Shown here: positions 21,862-32,600 of the stretch, in pieces
How the letters are laid out: the number at the start of each line of letters is the position of its first letter
How positions within the stretch are numbered: position 1 is the first letter of the stretch
Source of the DNA: Nematostella vectensis
Taxonomy: Eukaryota > Cnidaria > Anthozoa > Actiniaria > Edwardsiidae
Direction of reading: 5' to 3'
Length of the DNA stretch: 64,000 bases
Assembly (NCBI RefSeq): GCF_932526225.1
Contig: NC_064047.1
Span: 7,439,501 to 7,503,500, forward strand
Notes under the pieces: model-generated
What the model was told of the DNA's origin: nothing
Databases searched by the model: none
The model's input: the letters and a program-made list of their open reading frames with translations, nothing else
Made by a program: the position numbers and the translations under genes

Positions 21862-23515
21862 TGTAATGATTCGACGGGAGGACTTCTTTTGACTGGGATC
21901 GTACCTTTATTCTTATAAGTCAGTAGGATGAAGAGTGATGAGGATTTACAATTTAGTCCTATTTGTAGCAAAACAGGTAGTACGTTTGATTAACAAGCAA
22001 TGACCACGTGTGCGGAGTGCAGTGATTGGACGGTACTTGACAATGCAAACAGTTACATCAGATATCATTAACTGTCGTCAAAATTAGCGATAACAAAGGA
22101 AAGCTTTGAAAAGAATTTAAGGATACAAAACGAATATCCTTTGCCATGAAACTAAGAGAGTCGGTAGGAAAGGTAAAAAGGTTACTTTGGAGAAACAAAT
22201 ATGTAACTTGTAATCGAAAGTTACTGAACGGAAGGGGAAAGAACTGGTCGCTCAAGTAGCGTAGGTGTGATGTTTGCTGACGTAAATTAGCATAGATAAT
22301 CAGATTGCCAACACTGCAGAGCTAATCACCGCCTACTTGAGTGTGGGCGATCCTACGTGCTGTGCTAATGATACCGGCAATCAACGTCCGACATCTAAAG
22401 GAAACTATATAAACAGAAGACTTGTAAGTTTACCAACTTAATGGGAAGTTGAAGACAGATAAGTCCCAAAACATGGTACTGTACAGGACCCGAAATTATC
22501 ACAGGACCCGAAACGATCCCAGGACCCGAAATGATCCCCAAAACTACCCCAACTGATCCCGGGACCCGAAACGATACCGAGGAGTCCCCGAAATCAACCC
22601 CACGGAATTGCGGTAATGGACAAAGGGAAAGCAGGAGAAAGCACTTCCAATTCTTAAAGCATAATTAAGGGTTGACAGCGAATCTATTTCTAAATAACAT
22701 GACTTAAAAAACTTAAATTCCAATACAATACTTCTATTTTTTACATTGCCCCGGCGGTAAACCCGTAAACAGAGTCCAAAACAAATACACAACTTTTAAT
22801 TGCTACTGAAAGGAGTACAACATAAACATAGCACAGCCAAAGCACAGCCTTGCTTAGAAAAACCCAACTTTTGACCTTCGAAACATTTGCAGTTCCAACA
22901 CATGACTCTGACACTATAAATCTCGATTCCGGTAAACATCAACCCTAAAAAATCTATATTCATATTATTTATTCTCGCCTGGTTCTTCAAATTACCATCA
23001 CGGGAATTTTATTTGACCCCAATTGCTGACTCAACCAAGCTGTCGAAAGCTGTATTTTTCGCGCAGTCGTATATAAAAATCTTAATACTATGGTTTTAGT
23101 TTCAAATTTCTGGATAGTGACAAAAATGACGCAAAAATGTTTCATATGTTTTTAAAACTGAAAGCCAATCCTTCCACATTCCTTTTGTTTGTCCATTACT
23201 GCAATTCCTTGGGGTTCATTTCGGGGACTCTTGGGGATCGTTTCGGGTCCCGGAATCAGTTGGGGTACTTTTGGGGATCATTTCGGGTCCTGGGATCGTT
23301 TGGGGTCCTGTACAGTACGACCCGATAAATGTCACTAATTCTTATAATTAAACGAACAACTTCCTATTCAGCTAAAATCAACAAAACTAACAATGCCGCA
23401 AGAATACTTTCAACCTTGAACAACCTTTTCAGCTAGAGCAAATATCTTAACTTTGTCTATTTGCTCACTACAATTAGCAAAATACGGATTCATTCTAACA
23501 TAACCTATCATAACA
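21862..23515 (-). repeat. 3' LTR, split by a foldback element
   Basis: This LTR aligns along its length with 28540-29360. The 835-bp element at 22480-23314 is inserted in it; without that insert and one copy of its 4-bp target duplication the LTR is about 815 bp, against 821 bp for its partner. Confidence 0.9.
22476..23318. mobile_element. 835-bp foldback DNA element inserted in the LTR, GTAC target duplication
   Basis: Comparison with the intact LTR (ACATAGTACGACCC near 29150) shows the insertion site. GTAC is duplicated at 22476-22479 and 23315-23318, and the element runs TGTACAGGACCC...GGGGTCCTGTACA. The ends form a long inverted repeat of roughly 130-150 bp built from several copies of AGGACCCGAAA-GATCCC. 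No transposase was recognised inside. Related terminal fragments lie near 4135 and 48868. Confidence 0.85.
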
Positions 23516-23530
23516 TGGTCTCCCCCTTTG
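23516..23530 (-). other. Polypurine tract of the LTR element
   Basis: On the minus strand CAAAGGGGGAGACCA directly precedes the LTR start TGTTATG. Position and composition fit the plus-strand priming site of LTR retroelements. Confidence 0.75.
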
Positions 23531-24057
23531 AAGACAAGCGTCCCCGCTTGAAAATTTGATATATCATGTATATGATTCATGCTAAACTAGAGAAGATGTC
23601 CGATAAAAGATAATTTGAAAATCAATGCTTATATAATTTTTTTGTTTGTTTTGTTTTTGAAATCCCTGAGTAAATATATGCTGATTTGAATATGATTATA
23701 ATTAAGCGTGAGTGCTTGTGACTGCTACGGCAAGCTAAACAACTCCAAATTCACCAAAGAGAACTAGAAAATGACTTTCTGTTGAAACAAACGAAGAATG
23801 AATTTTACAGTGTGATTGAAAACACTTTTTATAACATGAAATATTTACCAAGCTGAAAGGTAAACGAATATTGTCGCTTACGAATCTCGTATCCGAGCAA
23901 CAGAAAGTAATAAGTAAATAGAAAGTAGTCCTTTTTGGCTTAGTTGAATGGAGGCCGTAAATAACAGAGCGAGAGAGTGTCCTTTTTCCTAGTCGGAATT
24001 CATGCGATCTCGCCGCATGAACTCAGTTCATCCGGGTGGAGGTGTTTAAGTGGCTTG

Positions 24058-25621
24058 TTAAGCGTAAGTTGCTCTGAGAGGTTCCGTTGGATGTACTAGC
24101 TCTGTGTCGTCAACGACGGACGGTCGCTCGAGGTCATGATCCTCCTCGTCGTCCTCCTGTGACTCGCAGCGTGGTTTCTTGGGTGGCGGTACCAACTCAA
24201 AATGGGGTTCGTGTGGAGGTGATGAGCGTTGGGGGGGCGTGCGGCGCTGATGCTTGAGGCGCTCGAACATCATGATGATAACAAGCGTATGCCATAAGAA
24301 GGACGAAGTTCAACAGTGAGACAGCTACTGAAGCGTATAGTAGAATTTCGTTGAATGTGTTGACCTCAACCTCGCTGATGGCCTCAATGTCGCCGTGGAT
24401 TTTGTCAATCTGTGCCGTGAATTGTCCATCGAGCACGCGGTACGTCTCGTCTAGCCCACGAAGAATGGTTCATGACGGTGACCGGCGGAATGATAAGCGT
24501 ACGGAAGTGAAGGTCTAATTGTTTATCGTCCATAACCGACTTCCAAGAGGTATATTGGAGATGAGTCTCTCCAAAGATCGTTAACTCGATTTCCATACGC
24601 TGTGGGCATTCGCCGATACCGGACGTAGCGCTCTCGAAGGATACGTTGCAGGGTAAATGGAATACCGCCAGAGGTGTCACACGCATGGGACCATTGTTTG
24701 TGGTCAACGTCCCGGATGTTACAGACAAGAAGTAACGTCCGCCGATGTGGTGAATTGCCTTCAGGCTGTCACAGTTCTTTGATGTTATGTGGTGTCGTGG
24801 ATAAGCCATGTGAGAGTATGGAGATCAAAGGAACCCCAACCAGTTTGGATTTTGAACGACATTAAGAAGGTTAGTGGGGCACAGAACAAACTCATTGTTT
24901 GTCATACACTTTGATAGAATGGCATCAGTAACCAGCATTTGATTGTTTTTACATGTGATTAGTAGTAGATTACGCTGAAGAACTGGGCCGGTGAAACAAG
25001 TGTTAGATACGTTAAATTTTAAGGGGGGTAAGATTCTCTATAGTACACATGTGTTGTACCGAAGTTACAATTGGTAGTGTGAAAAGAATAGTGGCTTCTA
25101 GCTTGCTTTGGGATACAGAGAGCTTTTTGCCTTCGTCCGAAAGCGTAAAATCCACCATAGGTTCCATAAGAAGTGGAACGCCTTCATCTAACAATTGTTT
25201 TGTAACTATAAGGAAGGAATCCGTTTCCAATCTGTCCGCCACTTGACGATTGATATAGGGCGGAAGTGAGTCGTATCCCACAAGTGTTTTACTGGCTAGC
25301 CTAGAGAATTGTGCGACTGTATCACGGATTTCCGACAAGCGCAGGATTGTGGCGAATGTAGTGTTAATTTCTATTGCGTACTTTGATAAAAACTCCATTT
25401 GCATGTTTTTGTTGCAATTGTCCTTTTTAGCAAACTCCCAAAAGGTTAGCCGTCATCGGACAAATGTATCCTTGACAATTTTCATGTCCTCGGACACGCG
25501 GTTTAACTTCGTAGCCATACTGTCCACCGTTTTTTATCAAGTAAGCGACCTTGCCGTTACCGATGGTCCAAACGTTTTTCTTGGGTTTTAATAATGTTTT
25601 TACAAATAATTCCTGGGTCAA
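24058..25621 (-). pseudogene. Envelope-like region of the LTR element, interrupted
   Basis: Several minus-strand open segments (25621-25427, 25404-25012, 24809-24405, 24436-24197, 24273-24058) follow one another in different frames after the protease. They contain scattered cysteines and possible N-glycosylation sites. One clear hydrophobic segment of about 20 residues lies near 24346-24280, followed by a short basic, proline-rich tail, as in a class I-like glycoprotein with a membrane anchor. I recognise the position and architecture of an envelope gene but no diagnostic fusion motif. Frame changes and stops mean no intact product. An unrelated accessory membrane protein is an alternative reading. 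Confidence 0.5.
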
Positions 25622-25943
25622 ACGGAAACTGCCCGTTTTGGTTGATTACCCGGAAGGGAACGTCTGTCCCTAGAGTTGTGCGCTCGTGGATGGTGGCTGG
25701 TTGTGAGCCTGGATTGATTAGTTTGACAGAAGCCAATACTTGCGCTGTTGTAATGTTACAATTAATGTGTAGGTTTTGTGATGGTATAGTGAGCGGAGGC
25801 TGTTTTTGAGTGAGCTTGCGATTATCAATATGAGCGGGTGCACTAAACTTTAAAAATGACGGAATGATGAGGACCCGGTGTGTGTATACCGTTGCAGGCT
25901 GAGGGACGCGTGAATCTAATGAAGGGAATTCATTAAATGGGCA

Positions 25944-26840
25944 TTAAAAAGGTGCCCTTAGGTTCAAGGAGCGTGACGCTAAGTCTATCTGCGCGTTGTG
26001 TTGCATTAAGAAATTTTTTCCAAAAATAGCATCATAAGTGAGGTTCTTGATTACCAATAAATCTAAGGTAAATACCCTGTTGCCGAGTGATAAATCTGCT
26101 GTAAGTATGCCTAGTATTGTTAAGCTGTGTCCGCCTACACTCTGTAGCGCTGCTAAACTGGGGGCGGGCAGTTGTAAATTGTTTGCTGTGTTTAGCCGTC
26201 GCCAAGTAGACGAGCTGATGCAGCTTATCGCGGCGCCAGTATCTACCAAAAGGTCGATGTCGTGACCAGAGATTTGACCGTGAAGCATTAAATTGTCCGT
26301 TGTAAGAAATGAAACATTGACCGTAACATCCGTGCCATTATTTTGGTTGCCAAAATGGGAATTTGAAGTATTAATAATCGTATTGATTTCTGGTAAATTG
26401 TCATCGGTCTCATCTGGACTGGGACTCATTGGCTGCTGTAGAATGCTGTTATCCATTCCAAAATCCATATCTAGGATTAATTGATGATTGTCGTTAAACG
26501 TTTCGTCGCATATACTGTGGCCTTCAGCCAATACTTGGGGAGTTGGTCCCTCTTCAAAATTAAACATCACCTCTGTGGGTGGAAAACATTTACGAGGCGG
26601 TCCTTCGTCGACCTGTATAACCTCATCAGAAAAAAGTGTGCGACGTACTGGTCTGAGCCGATCATTATTATCCAAATTTGGATTGCTTTGTGCATTCTCT
26701 TGTGAAGAAAAATCGTTATTATTAATTTCAAAACTCTCCACGGTCTGGTCTCTTGTGTCGGGCGAATCACTGTTCGGGAAGACTGATTCGTCCAGCTGAA
26801 AATGTTCATTAGTTGGTGTGTAAAAATGTAAGTCGTCCAT
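25944..26840 (-). CDS. Retropepsin-like aspartic protease region of the LTR element
   Basis: The open frame has 298 codons. The N-terminal half is acidic and asparagine-rich, without recognised domains. From about residue 185 it carries a retropepsin: DIDLLVDTGAAISCIS holds the catalytic DTGA motif, and YDAIFGKNFLMQHNAQIDL near the end matches the usual ILG-x-DFL segment, with F replacing L. It would normally be made as part of a gag-pol polyprotein and cleave it. After its stop, one further open stretch (25920-25620) resembles the protease-to-RT linker of Ty3/Gypsy pol, and then polymerase sequence is missing. The protease frame itself is intact although the element is defective. Confidence 0.8.
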   Translation of the reverse strand: MDDLHFYTPTNEHFQLDESVFPNSDSPDTRDQTVESFEINNNDFSSQENAQSNPNLDNNDRLRPVRRTLFSDEVIQVDEGPPRKCFPPTEVMFNFEEGPTPQVLAEGHSICDETFNDNHQLILDMDFGMDNSILQQPMSPSPDETDDNLPEINTIINTSNSHFGNQNNGTDVTVNVSFLTTDNLMLHGQISGHDIDLLVDTGAAISCISSSTWRRLNTANNLQLPAPSLAALQSVGGHSLTILGILTADLSLGNRVFTLDLLVIKNLTYDAIFGKNFLMQHNAQIDLASRSLNLRAPF

Positions 26841-26991
26841 GTTGGCGTCAAAGGGGCGTCATTGGCTGGTAGTGTGTGTTGTTGAAAGTTCTCTTCGTTA
26901 ATTGTCAGCGCGCTTTGATTTTCGTTTGTGTAGTTATGATTGTCATTAAAATCCAGGGCCCCTAGTAGTTCCCGATAACCAGGAGCCGCTA

Positions 26992-28096
26992 TCAGTTTCC
27001 CTGGTTGAGACGTCTGGGACGCCCATTATTTTGCCATTGTGGCCTCTGGAAGGAGGGGCGATAATTGAGGTTCGGGTTGCGCGGGTTGGGAATACGGGAA
27101 TCCCGGGCGCGACATGAATAAGCCGTATGGCCTCTAGTGTTACACTGGCTACATATGGGGATCCCTGTATAAGTACGACGATTACGATCGTAATTTTTGT
27201 TTGGGGGATTCGATCTGCGGAGCTCTTTGCGTAATTCCTGCTGAATGATTAGTCTGATGTCATCCCTGTTAAGGTTATCGGCTGGGGTCGGGGGTGGGTT
27301 CGTAAGCAGCAATCTTAGATGGGTTAGATGAGGGGATTGTCTTAGCTAAAGCCCCGGTTAAACCGTTGATAACCCGTTTAGTAAGCTCATCCGAAACAGT
27401 AGCGAAATCGGTTGGAGGGCTGGACACAGCATCGCGCAAGCGAGCCTGTGTTTCAGCCGTCTCAAAATCCGCCGGGGATTGGAGTACCACGTACTCTTTG
27501 AGTGGTTCCCGCAGGCTGCGCACAAATTGGTGCAACCACTCGCTTTTTGGCAATTTGAGCAACTGACATAAACGGCGGATGTCAGCGGTGTACTGGGCAA
27601 GGGGTTCAAACTTTCCTTGGACTCTTTGGTCCAATTGCTGGCGCAAGAGCCACTGGCTTGCCCCAGAATCAAAGTGATTTTTTAATAGTGTGAGAGCTGC
27701 GTCCCAGGTGTTCAACGCTGCCCTAGGGTGGCTGTTGAACCAAACGTAACTTTCTTTCATCGTCCCAGCGATAGAATTCAGTAATTTGTTGAAAACGGGT
27801 GATGAAATCATTTACATCTTCTATGCCATCCCCGCTAAAGGTAGGGGGCTTCATTCCTGCGCGGAGTCCCAAAAGGTCGCCGCTTTCCTCCACTGTTGTT
27901 TCTAAAGCCGCTAAACTATTTTGTTGTTGTAAATGCTTGTATTCTACAGAATTTCTCAGATGGTCAAAAGAGGAAATCAAGCTTCGTAACACTTCGGGTG
28001 AGACATCAAGTCCTGTTGGTGTGGGGTCCTAGGTGTTTCTATAGTCTCAATACGCCTGGGTGTAGATTCGGGCGATTCAGGATTCCTTGCCGCCAT
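26992..28096 (-). pseudogene. Gag of the LTR element, with frameshifts
   Basis: A start in a strong context (GACCATGGCG) is at 28096. The coding sense then continues in three other frames: 27992-27723, 27811-27275 and 27312-26992. Recognisable parts are a retrotransposon gag core (F-GDG--DV-DFITRFQQI and WFNSHPRAALNTWDAA) and, at about 27170-27130, the nucleocapsid zinc knuckle CSQCNTRGHTAYSC in a basic, arginine-rich context. Frame changes fall near 28030, 27775 and 27300; the middle one also seems to lack several residues of the gag core. The protein would have assembled particles and bound RNA; this copy cannot do so without frameshift correction. Confidence 0.8.
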
Positions 28097-28518
28097 GGTC
28101 TGTGATCGAGTCTGAATGCTAGAGGGTGGGACCGACGAGCGCGAAGGTTTTTATAACTTTGGCCGACACGGTGAATATGGAATAAGTAGGATAAGCAAAA
28201 CGAAAAACAAATCGTAATGGACAGTAAGGTCACCAAGTTAATCGCGAGTGACTACAAACATTTGAAACAGATGAGAAAAAGCTACGTAAGTTACGATTGT
28301 GGGAAGAACATACGAGAAAATAACATACAATAGGTATGAATAGCTAGAATTCAGTTACAACTACATAGAAATAGCAAACAACACAACTGCTAGTCACTGA
28401 GATCATTCCCAAAGACGTGTGCTGCCTATAAATAGTGCCAATTCAGGATGGGGGAAGGAATGGGGTTAGGCTCCCCACTGGTCCCGTCACCCACTGACTT
28501 ACTTGCTTTTCTTTTGCA

Positions 28519-28538
28519 GAATCGAGGGTTCTCCACCA
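28519..28538 (-). other. Candidate tRNA primer-binding site
   Basis: On the minus strand the LTR end ACA is followed by one T and then TGGTGGAGAACCCTCGATTC. Its complement ends in CCA with a plausible acceptor stem strand, T-stem strand and GAAT T-loop end, as in the 3' end of a tRNA. I cannot say which tRNA. Confidence 0.65.
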
Positions 28539-28539
28539 A

Positions 28540-29360
28540 TGTAACGATTAGACGGGAGGACTTCTGTTGACTGGGATCGTACCTTTTTTCTGAAGTCAGT
28601 AGGATGAAGAGTAATGAGGATTTACAATGTGGTCCTATTTTTAGCAAAACGAGTAGTACGTTTGATTGGCAAGCACTGACCACGTGTGCAGAGTGCAGTG
28701 ATTGGACGGTACTTGACAATGCAAACAGTCGCATCAGATATCATTAACTGTCGGCAAAATCAGCGATAACAAAGGAAAGCTTTGAAAAGAATTTAAGGAT
28801 ACAAAACGAATGTCCTTTGCCATGAAACTAAGGGAGTCGGTAGGAAAGGTAAAAAGGTAACTTTGGAGAAACAAATATGTAACTTGTAATCGAAAGTTAC
28901 TTAACGGAAGGGGAAAGAACTGGTCGCTCAAGTAGCGTAGGTGTGATGTTTGCTGACTTAGATTAACATAGATAATCAGATTGCCAACACTGCAGAGCTA
29001 AGCACCTCCTACTTGAGTGTGGGCGATCCTACGTGCTGTGCTAATGATACCGGCAATCAACGTCCGACATCTAAAGGAAACTATATAAACAGAAGACTTG
29101 TAAGTTTACCAACTTAATGGGAAGTTGAAGATAGATAAGTCCCAAAACATAGTACGACCCGATAAATGTCATTATGTCACTAGTTCTTATAATTAAACGA
29201 ACAACTTCCTATTCAGCTAAATCAACAAAAACTAACAATGCCTCAAGAATACTTTCAACCTTGAACAACCCTTTCAGCTAGAGCAAATATCTTAACTTTG
29301 TCTATTTGCTCACTACAGTTAGCAAAATACGGATTCATTCTAACATAACCTATCATAACA
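28540..29360 (-). repeat. 5' LTR of the retroelement
   Basis: Intact 821-bp LTR with TG...CA ends on the coding strand. It should hold the element's promoter. Its outer end lies 321 bp upstream of the collagen B start codon, on the opposite strand. Confidence 0.85.
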
Positions 29361-29681
29361 CTAGAAATTCTAAAGGTCGGGGAATAAATCACTAAGGAAG
29401 GAAAACTACAAGATTACTTGAAAAATCTTGCTGAAGAGTCTATTTTTTTGACAATTAAAAAAAACTGACCTGCAGGCATGGTCAGTAACTATACAAATTT
29501 CACTATAAATTAGTTCCTTTTGTTGCGTCCAACATGAAAATTCTTGTGTCTGAGTCGCTGTTTCTCAAGGTCATTTTTAGCTCATGGTTGGTATGAAAGT
29601 AATGAAAAGGGCACGGAAAGAGCTCAGAGTTCTCTGACAGCTTTTACCGGCACAAAGTCTAAATCTCTATCGCCGATCGAT
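29361..29681 (+). promoter_or_regulatory. 5' flank and likely 5' UTR of collagen copy B
   Basis: Only 321 bp separate the retroelement LTR from the ATG. The part from about 29615 (AGAGCTCAGAGTTCTCTGACAG..) onward matches the 5' UTR of copies A and C. A possible acceptor TTTTTAG at about 29573-29579 suggests a non-coding first exon further upstream. If so, the retroelement sits in the 5' UTR intron or across the old promoter. No TATA box is proposed. Confidence 0.4.
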
Positions 29682-32600
29682 ATGAAGACGCATCTTCTTT
29701 CACATCTCGTTGTACTGTGGTGCGTTGTTTTCTGTGCTCTGGCTTCAGGAAAGGAAATTCAAGACCATGAGCTAGGGAAACTGGATGAGCCGGACCATCA
29801 GGTGGAAAAGCGTGCAAGCTTGATTGATGAGCACGAAAAACGTCTGAAAAGTCTGGAGAAAAAGTAAGTAAATTTGAAACTCGAGTGAAATGTATCCCGT
29901 CGTAATAGTTTCATTGCGGAAAACAAAATTTTCTTCATTAGAGTGTTCAATTTGAAATACCCTGAAATACCCAGATGTCCCTGTCTTGGTTAAAAACACA
30001 ATAAATAGTCAAGCTGAAGACTCAAGCGCACGAGTCGTCTTTTTTGTCGATATATATAAACTGCATACTGAAAGTAGAGGGGAGAGCGTCTCGGCTTGAC
30101 ATTCTACGGCATTTAGAGACAAATTTTACGCACCAGATTCGTAGGTTTTATTAGCCATGGGCTTTGAGGATCTTTTAATCGTATTATCCTAGGTGATATA
30201 TTACTAAATCAGTTGAAATACTTACAAGAAAGAAAAATGATGCCATCAAAAAGTTTCTCAAGTTTGACTCAGTCATTCATCTGATCAAGTTTTATTTGGT
30301 TGAAAATAAAATAGAATCTTGGTTCGTAGATTAACATCAGAGAAATCAACCCGAGAATGCCCCAGGCTAAAAAATAGTCACCTGTATTACATTCATATAT
30401 CACTGGAACTTTATTATTTCATTTAGAAACTATTTGTTTTTCTTTTGTGCCACACACAGTATATTCTTAATTTTTTTCATCTATTTTTAATTTTGTTTTC
30501 AGAATGAATGCTCTTTTTTTAGGAGGGGCAACTGTACCTTGGCTTAGAGGTATGTTAAGCCCGTGTCAGTCACAAGATATGTTATTCTCTGCATTCTGTT
30601 ATTGTTTTCATTCAATCCTAACCCGTACAAAAAGTTATTAAAACTTTGTGCTACATTTTCAATTGGTTCATTCTTGCAAGATCATTCCCTGTTCTGTGTT
30701 TAACTGTTTTATTTATTTTATTAAGGTTGATTTTTTTTTCTCATTGAACTTCTAAATGTATCTTACAGGCAGGGATGGACGCGATGGAAAGCCAGGTAGG
30801 TAAAACAAAACGAGTTGAGCCAAGTTGGTATTATAAGGGGAAGGGAGGGATAGATGAAGGATTATTCATAGGACCGTGTAAAAAGTGTAGGACAATAAGT
30901 GAAATATAAGAGATGCAATTATGGACGGGTTATTAAAGACAAATATAAAGGGCAATAAAGGGCAGTATAAAGGAGAAAGGTATCATTTTCATAGAGTCAC
31001 CGATTCAAAAATGTCCAACAATATTAGGGGGTTACTTGAGTAATGAAGAAATTTCACTATTCTAACATAAAGGCAGTTCTGTTATTTTATTAATTAAACT
31101 CGACATCTTTAAATTGCCCATGATTTGCAGGGAGAGATGGAAAGGACGGCAAACCAGGAGTAAATGGTGGGTGCTAACAACTCTTAGAAATTTTCATTCT
31201 CGTTGGGATTTTTGTTTCTTGTTCGGAACATACATATGCGAGCTCTGAACTTTTGCGTTATTGTTTATTAAGGTCTTCGAGGTCCTAAAGGAGCGCCCGG
31301 TGGTCGGGGGAGGACTGGTTCGAGGGGTCCCCCCGGTCCCAGGGGGTCCTCTGGTGTACAGTACGTGCGATGGGGGAAGACTTCGTGCCCAAGCTCCGCG
31401 CGGCTAGTCTACAAAGGTGAGATTTGGTCCGGTTTGCACCAAAGCTAAAGAAATAGAACTTACTAGTGGGTACACGTGAAAAATTCACGTTTATAATTCA
31501 TAAAAAAAAGTTTATGATTGGAAATAAAGAAACCAATATAACAGGATTGCTACCGATATATTTATTACAAATCAAATGCAGCGAACGTCTACATACAACC
31601 TGATCGATCACAGAAATTTTATATGCTACGCTAAAAACTACGCTAAAATTATTTCCTTCTTTTATCCTTATTGGGGGCCCTGTGTTCATAGTGTTTGGCA
31701 GGAAATTGCACGTTGGCGGGAAATCGCACGTTGACATTCAAGTCAAATGCACAACACGTTTGTATGGGCATTGAAAAGCACGAATCCTTGCTTTATCGGC
31801 CCGATCTATATTTTTGGTAGTATTTTTGGTGGTGAGTTCCCGTACTATTATTTGTGACAGGGGCGGATCTAGCTTTTTGCCACGGGGGGGGGGGGGGATG
31901 GGGGGGGGCTGACCCAAAAAATTTTGTCATTATTTTACCTTAGTAACGATTTTGAAATGAAAAGATACAATGAAAACAATAAAAAAAGACAGCCCAAAGG
32001 GGGGGTAAGACCCCCTAACCCCCCCCCCCCGTAGATACGCTACTGTGTGAAATACGAAGGTTGTGACTTCATGTACTTATAAGCTTACTTATGATCGGCT
32101 AAGCTTTAGATTTGTTTTGTCATATTTACGAAGAAAACATGGACCGACAGGATAACAGAACTGAATCTAACAACATATGAAAGTTGAAGGGGTTTAGAAT
32201 CAGTTTTAATTCTATAGTTTAAATCTAATATTTAAGTATTTAATCGATATTATTGTAGCAGTTTTAAAACCTCGTGCGCTTTATGGCTTTCGTCATGTCG
32301 TGCAAGACGCAAACTAAAGTCTTCAAAAAGTAATATCCTGTCAACATCGTGCTTCATTATTTTTTTTTTTGGATGAACATTTATTGTGATTTGTTTGAAA
32401 ACCACGGAGTTCTGGACGTCAATGGTGTTTTTGGCTGTGAGTTAGAAATACCTATTGGGTATCTGTGGAGAGCTCGAAAATGGCGCGTGTGCGAGTGCTT
32501 TCTCGCGCTAAGAAAAATCGTTGAATTGAAGCTTTTCTTTGCCTGATCATTTGAAAGTGGAAACCCAGTGGAAACCTTTCCCAGTACCCCCTATTTGCTA

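Larger units (their letters stand above)
21862..29360 (-). mobile_element. Ty3/Gypsy-like LTR retroelement with gag, protease and envelope-like remnants but no RT or integrase
   Basis: LTRs lie at 21862-23515 and 28540-29360. They start TGTTATGATAGG and end CGTTACA on the coding (minus) strand. A primer-binding site follows the high-coordinate LTR and a polypurine tract precedes the low-coordinate one, which fixes the orientation. In coding order the interior holds gag with a CCHC knuckle, a retropepsin with a DTGA site, and an envelope-like region with a membrane anchor near its end. Between protease and envelope only a short linker remains; no reverse transcriptase, RNase H or integrase motifs were seen. 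The two LTRs differ at about 16 places in the first 160 bp, and no 5-bp target duplication flanks the element, so it is old or rearranged. Confidence 0.85.
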
